A stretch of 31,942 bases of DNA from Priapulus caudatus (Eukaryota; Priapulida; Priapulimorpha; Priapulimorphida; Priapulidae). Positions 30,895 through 31,942 of the stretch are shown here, in pieces. The stretch covers positions 13,857-45,798 of the forward strand of contig NW_014578202.1 in assembly GCF_000485595.1 (NCBI RefSeq), written 5' to 3'. The position numbers were made by a program, and so were the translations under genes. Positions within the stretch are counted from its first letter, which is position 1, and each line of letters starts with the position of its first letter. The notes beneath the pieces were generated by a model. The model did no database searches, was not told the DNA's origin, and worked only from the letters and a program-made list of their open reading frames with translations.

Positions 30895-31942
30895 CTCATC
30901 TCTCTCTCTCTCTCTCTCTCCTCCTCTGCTGTCTCCGGGCATCTCCGTCTCTCGCACTCTATCACTATCTTCCTCTTTCTCTCTATCTCCTCTCTCTGCG
31001 CTTTTCTCCCCCTCGCCGTCTCTGCCGCTCTCTCTCTCATTTCTCTATCTGTGCTCTCTCATCTTGCTCTCTCTCCATCCCTCTCAGCATCCGCTGCGTG
31101 TCAGCGGCTGGAAGCTCAGCTAGCGGCTGATCAAGAGGCATGCAGGAGCTCGTTAAAGCGACGCTGATTATTATGCGAGGAAGTGATGGGACGACGCAAG
31201 GGCACTACGCTCCCGCCACGGTCTCCTTCCCCTTGCTCGCGTGGATGCGCATGTGCGCGACAGGTGGCGCAGTCGCTGCGATGCATCGAACCGGCGCGTT
31301 CGTCGTCTCGCTTTGCATAGCTGCTTATTACGTCATGAAGGCCAGAGAGAATGGTAGAGAGGGGCGAGAGACGGGTGAGAGGGAGCGAGAGGGCGAGGGA
31401 AAGAGAGAGGGGGTGCACGAGAGCGCGAGAGACGAAGAGGGAGGCGGGAGTAGCGGAGAAAAAGGGGATGGAGAGAAGAGATGAAAAGAAGTGGAGAAGA
31501 GAGCAAGAGAGAGGCGAGAGAGTGAGGCAAAGTAAGAAAGAAAGTGGGCGGATACGCCGGGAGGGTAAGGAAGCGAGGCAGAGAGGGGTGCAGAGAGTGG
31601 GAGAGAGAGAGAGGAGAGAGAAGAGCGAGAGAAAGAGAAAGAGAGATGAGGAAGAGAGTAAGGGGGGTAAGATATAGATACTGAGAGAGAGCGAAGAAAG
31701 CAGAGAGAGTGGCGGTAGAAAGAGCAGAAGGAGAGAGAGCGCGAGAGAGGAAAGGGTGAGGGCGAGAAACAGATATGCGCGCGCACACATCAGCATACAG
31801 ACCGCACCAGAGAGGGTGTCATGAAGCAAATGCCGTCACTTAAACCAACGACGCAGATGCGCCAGCTTAGTCGCCCTCGCTTACTCTCTCTTCTTCTCCT
31901 CTCTCTGCTAACTCTCTTTCTTTCTCTTCTCCATCTCGCTCC

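Larger units (their letters stand above)
26621..31942. repeat. Large direct duplication, copy B (runs off the window)
   Basis: It is collinear with 18206-22130 and still matching at the last base of the window. It is about 1.4 kb longer than copy A because of extra tetranucleotide repeat DNA between about 28680 and 30660. It contains GA runs (27446-27496, 27642-27682), purine-rich DNA (26870-27110, 31345-31765) and pyrimidine-rich DNA (30665-31085). No gene is recognised. Confidence 0.85.

Noticed and set aside
28954-31130. His/Pro/Ser and Ile/Tyr/Leu-rich open frames, up to about 340 codons
   Set aside because: They follow exactly the GGAT and TCTA tetranucleotide arrays; tetranucleotide repeats cycle through frames with a fixed four-residue pattern.

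Overview
The window looks like nuclear DNA of an invertebrate animal, probably marine. It carries one spliced metazoan gene start (an SLC24/NCKX cation exchanger). It also carries decayed transposable elements of types common in marine invertebrates (PIF/Harbinger, Penelope-like), a decayed copy of a multicopy invertebrate 'uncharacterized protein' family, and a very heavy load of microsatellites. There is no operon structure and no bacterial signal. I cannot name the species or phylum.

Layout. 1-2490 (minus): one long decayed gene of a repetitive family whose acidic motifs resemble the FEN1/PIN nuclease fold. It has three in-frame stops, no frameshift, and one short insertion flanked by 10-bp direct repeats. 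2491-4600: AT-rich non-coding DNA with a degenerate direct repeat and simple repeats. 4660-6048 (plus): promoter-like sequence, two possible upstream ORFs, and the first coding exon of an NCKX K+-dependent Na+/Ca2+ exchanger. The exon ends at a perfect CAG|GTAAGT donor. No later NCKX exon (second alpha repeat) was found, so 6049-31942 may be one very long intron if the assembly is right. 7510-8025: a 20-bp minisatellite. 8560-11170: CA/GT/GA repeats, two CRE-bearing patches and a small ~100-bp duplication. 11870-13635: PIF/Harbinger material, including a 1.37-kb element with inverted ends, subterminal short repeats and the start of a transposase. 14246-16526: a ~1-kb tandem duplication. 16754-17255: a foldback (MITE-like) element. 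17895-22130 and 26545-31942: a second, much larger direct duplication of about 4 kb, with (TCTA)n tracts inside. 23763-25152, between those two copies: a truncated Penelope-like retroelement with its 3' end repeated in inverted orientation.

The only gene I consider likely functional is NCKX. The rest is mobile-element debris and simple repeats. In both duplications the copies differ mainly by 1-2 base insertions and deletions, as expected if poorly polished long-read sequence was used in the assembly. Copy number and exact bases after about 14.2 kb should therefore be treated with caution. Most long open frames after 7 kb are artefacts of tandem repeats lacking stop codons.
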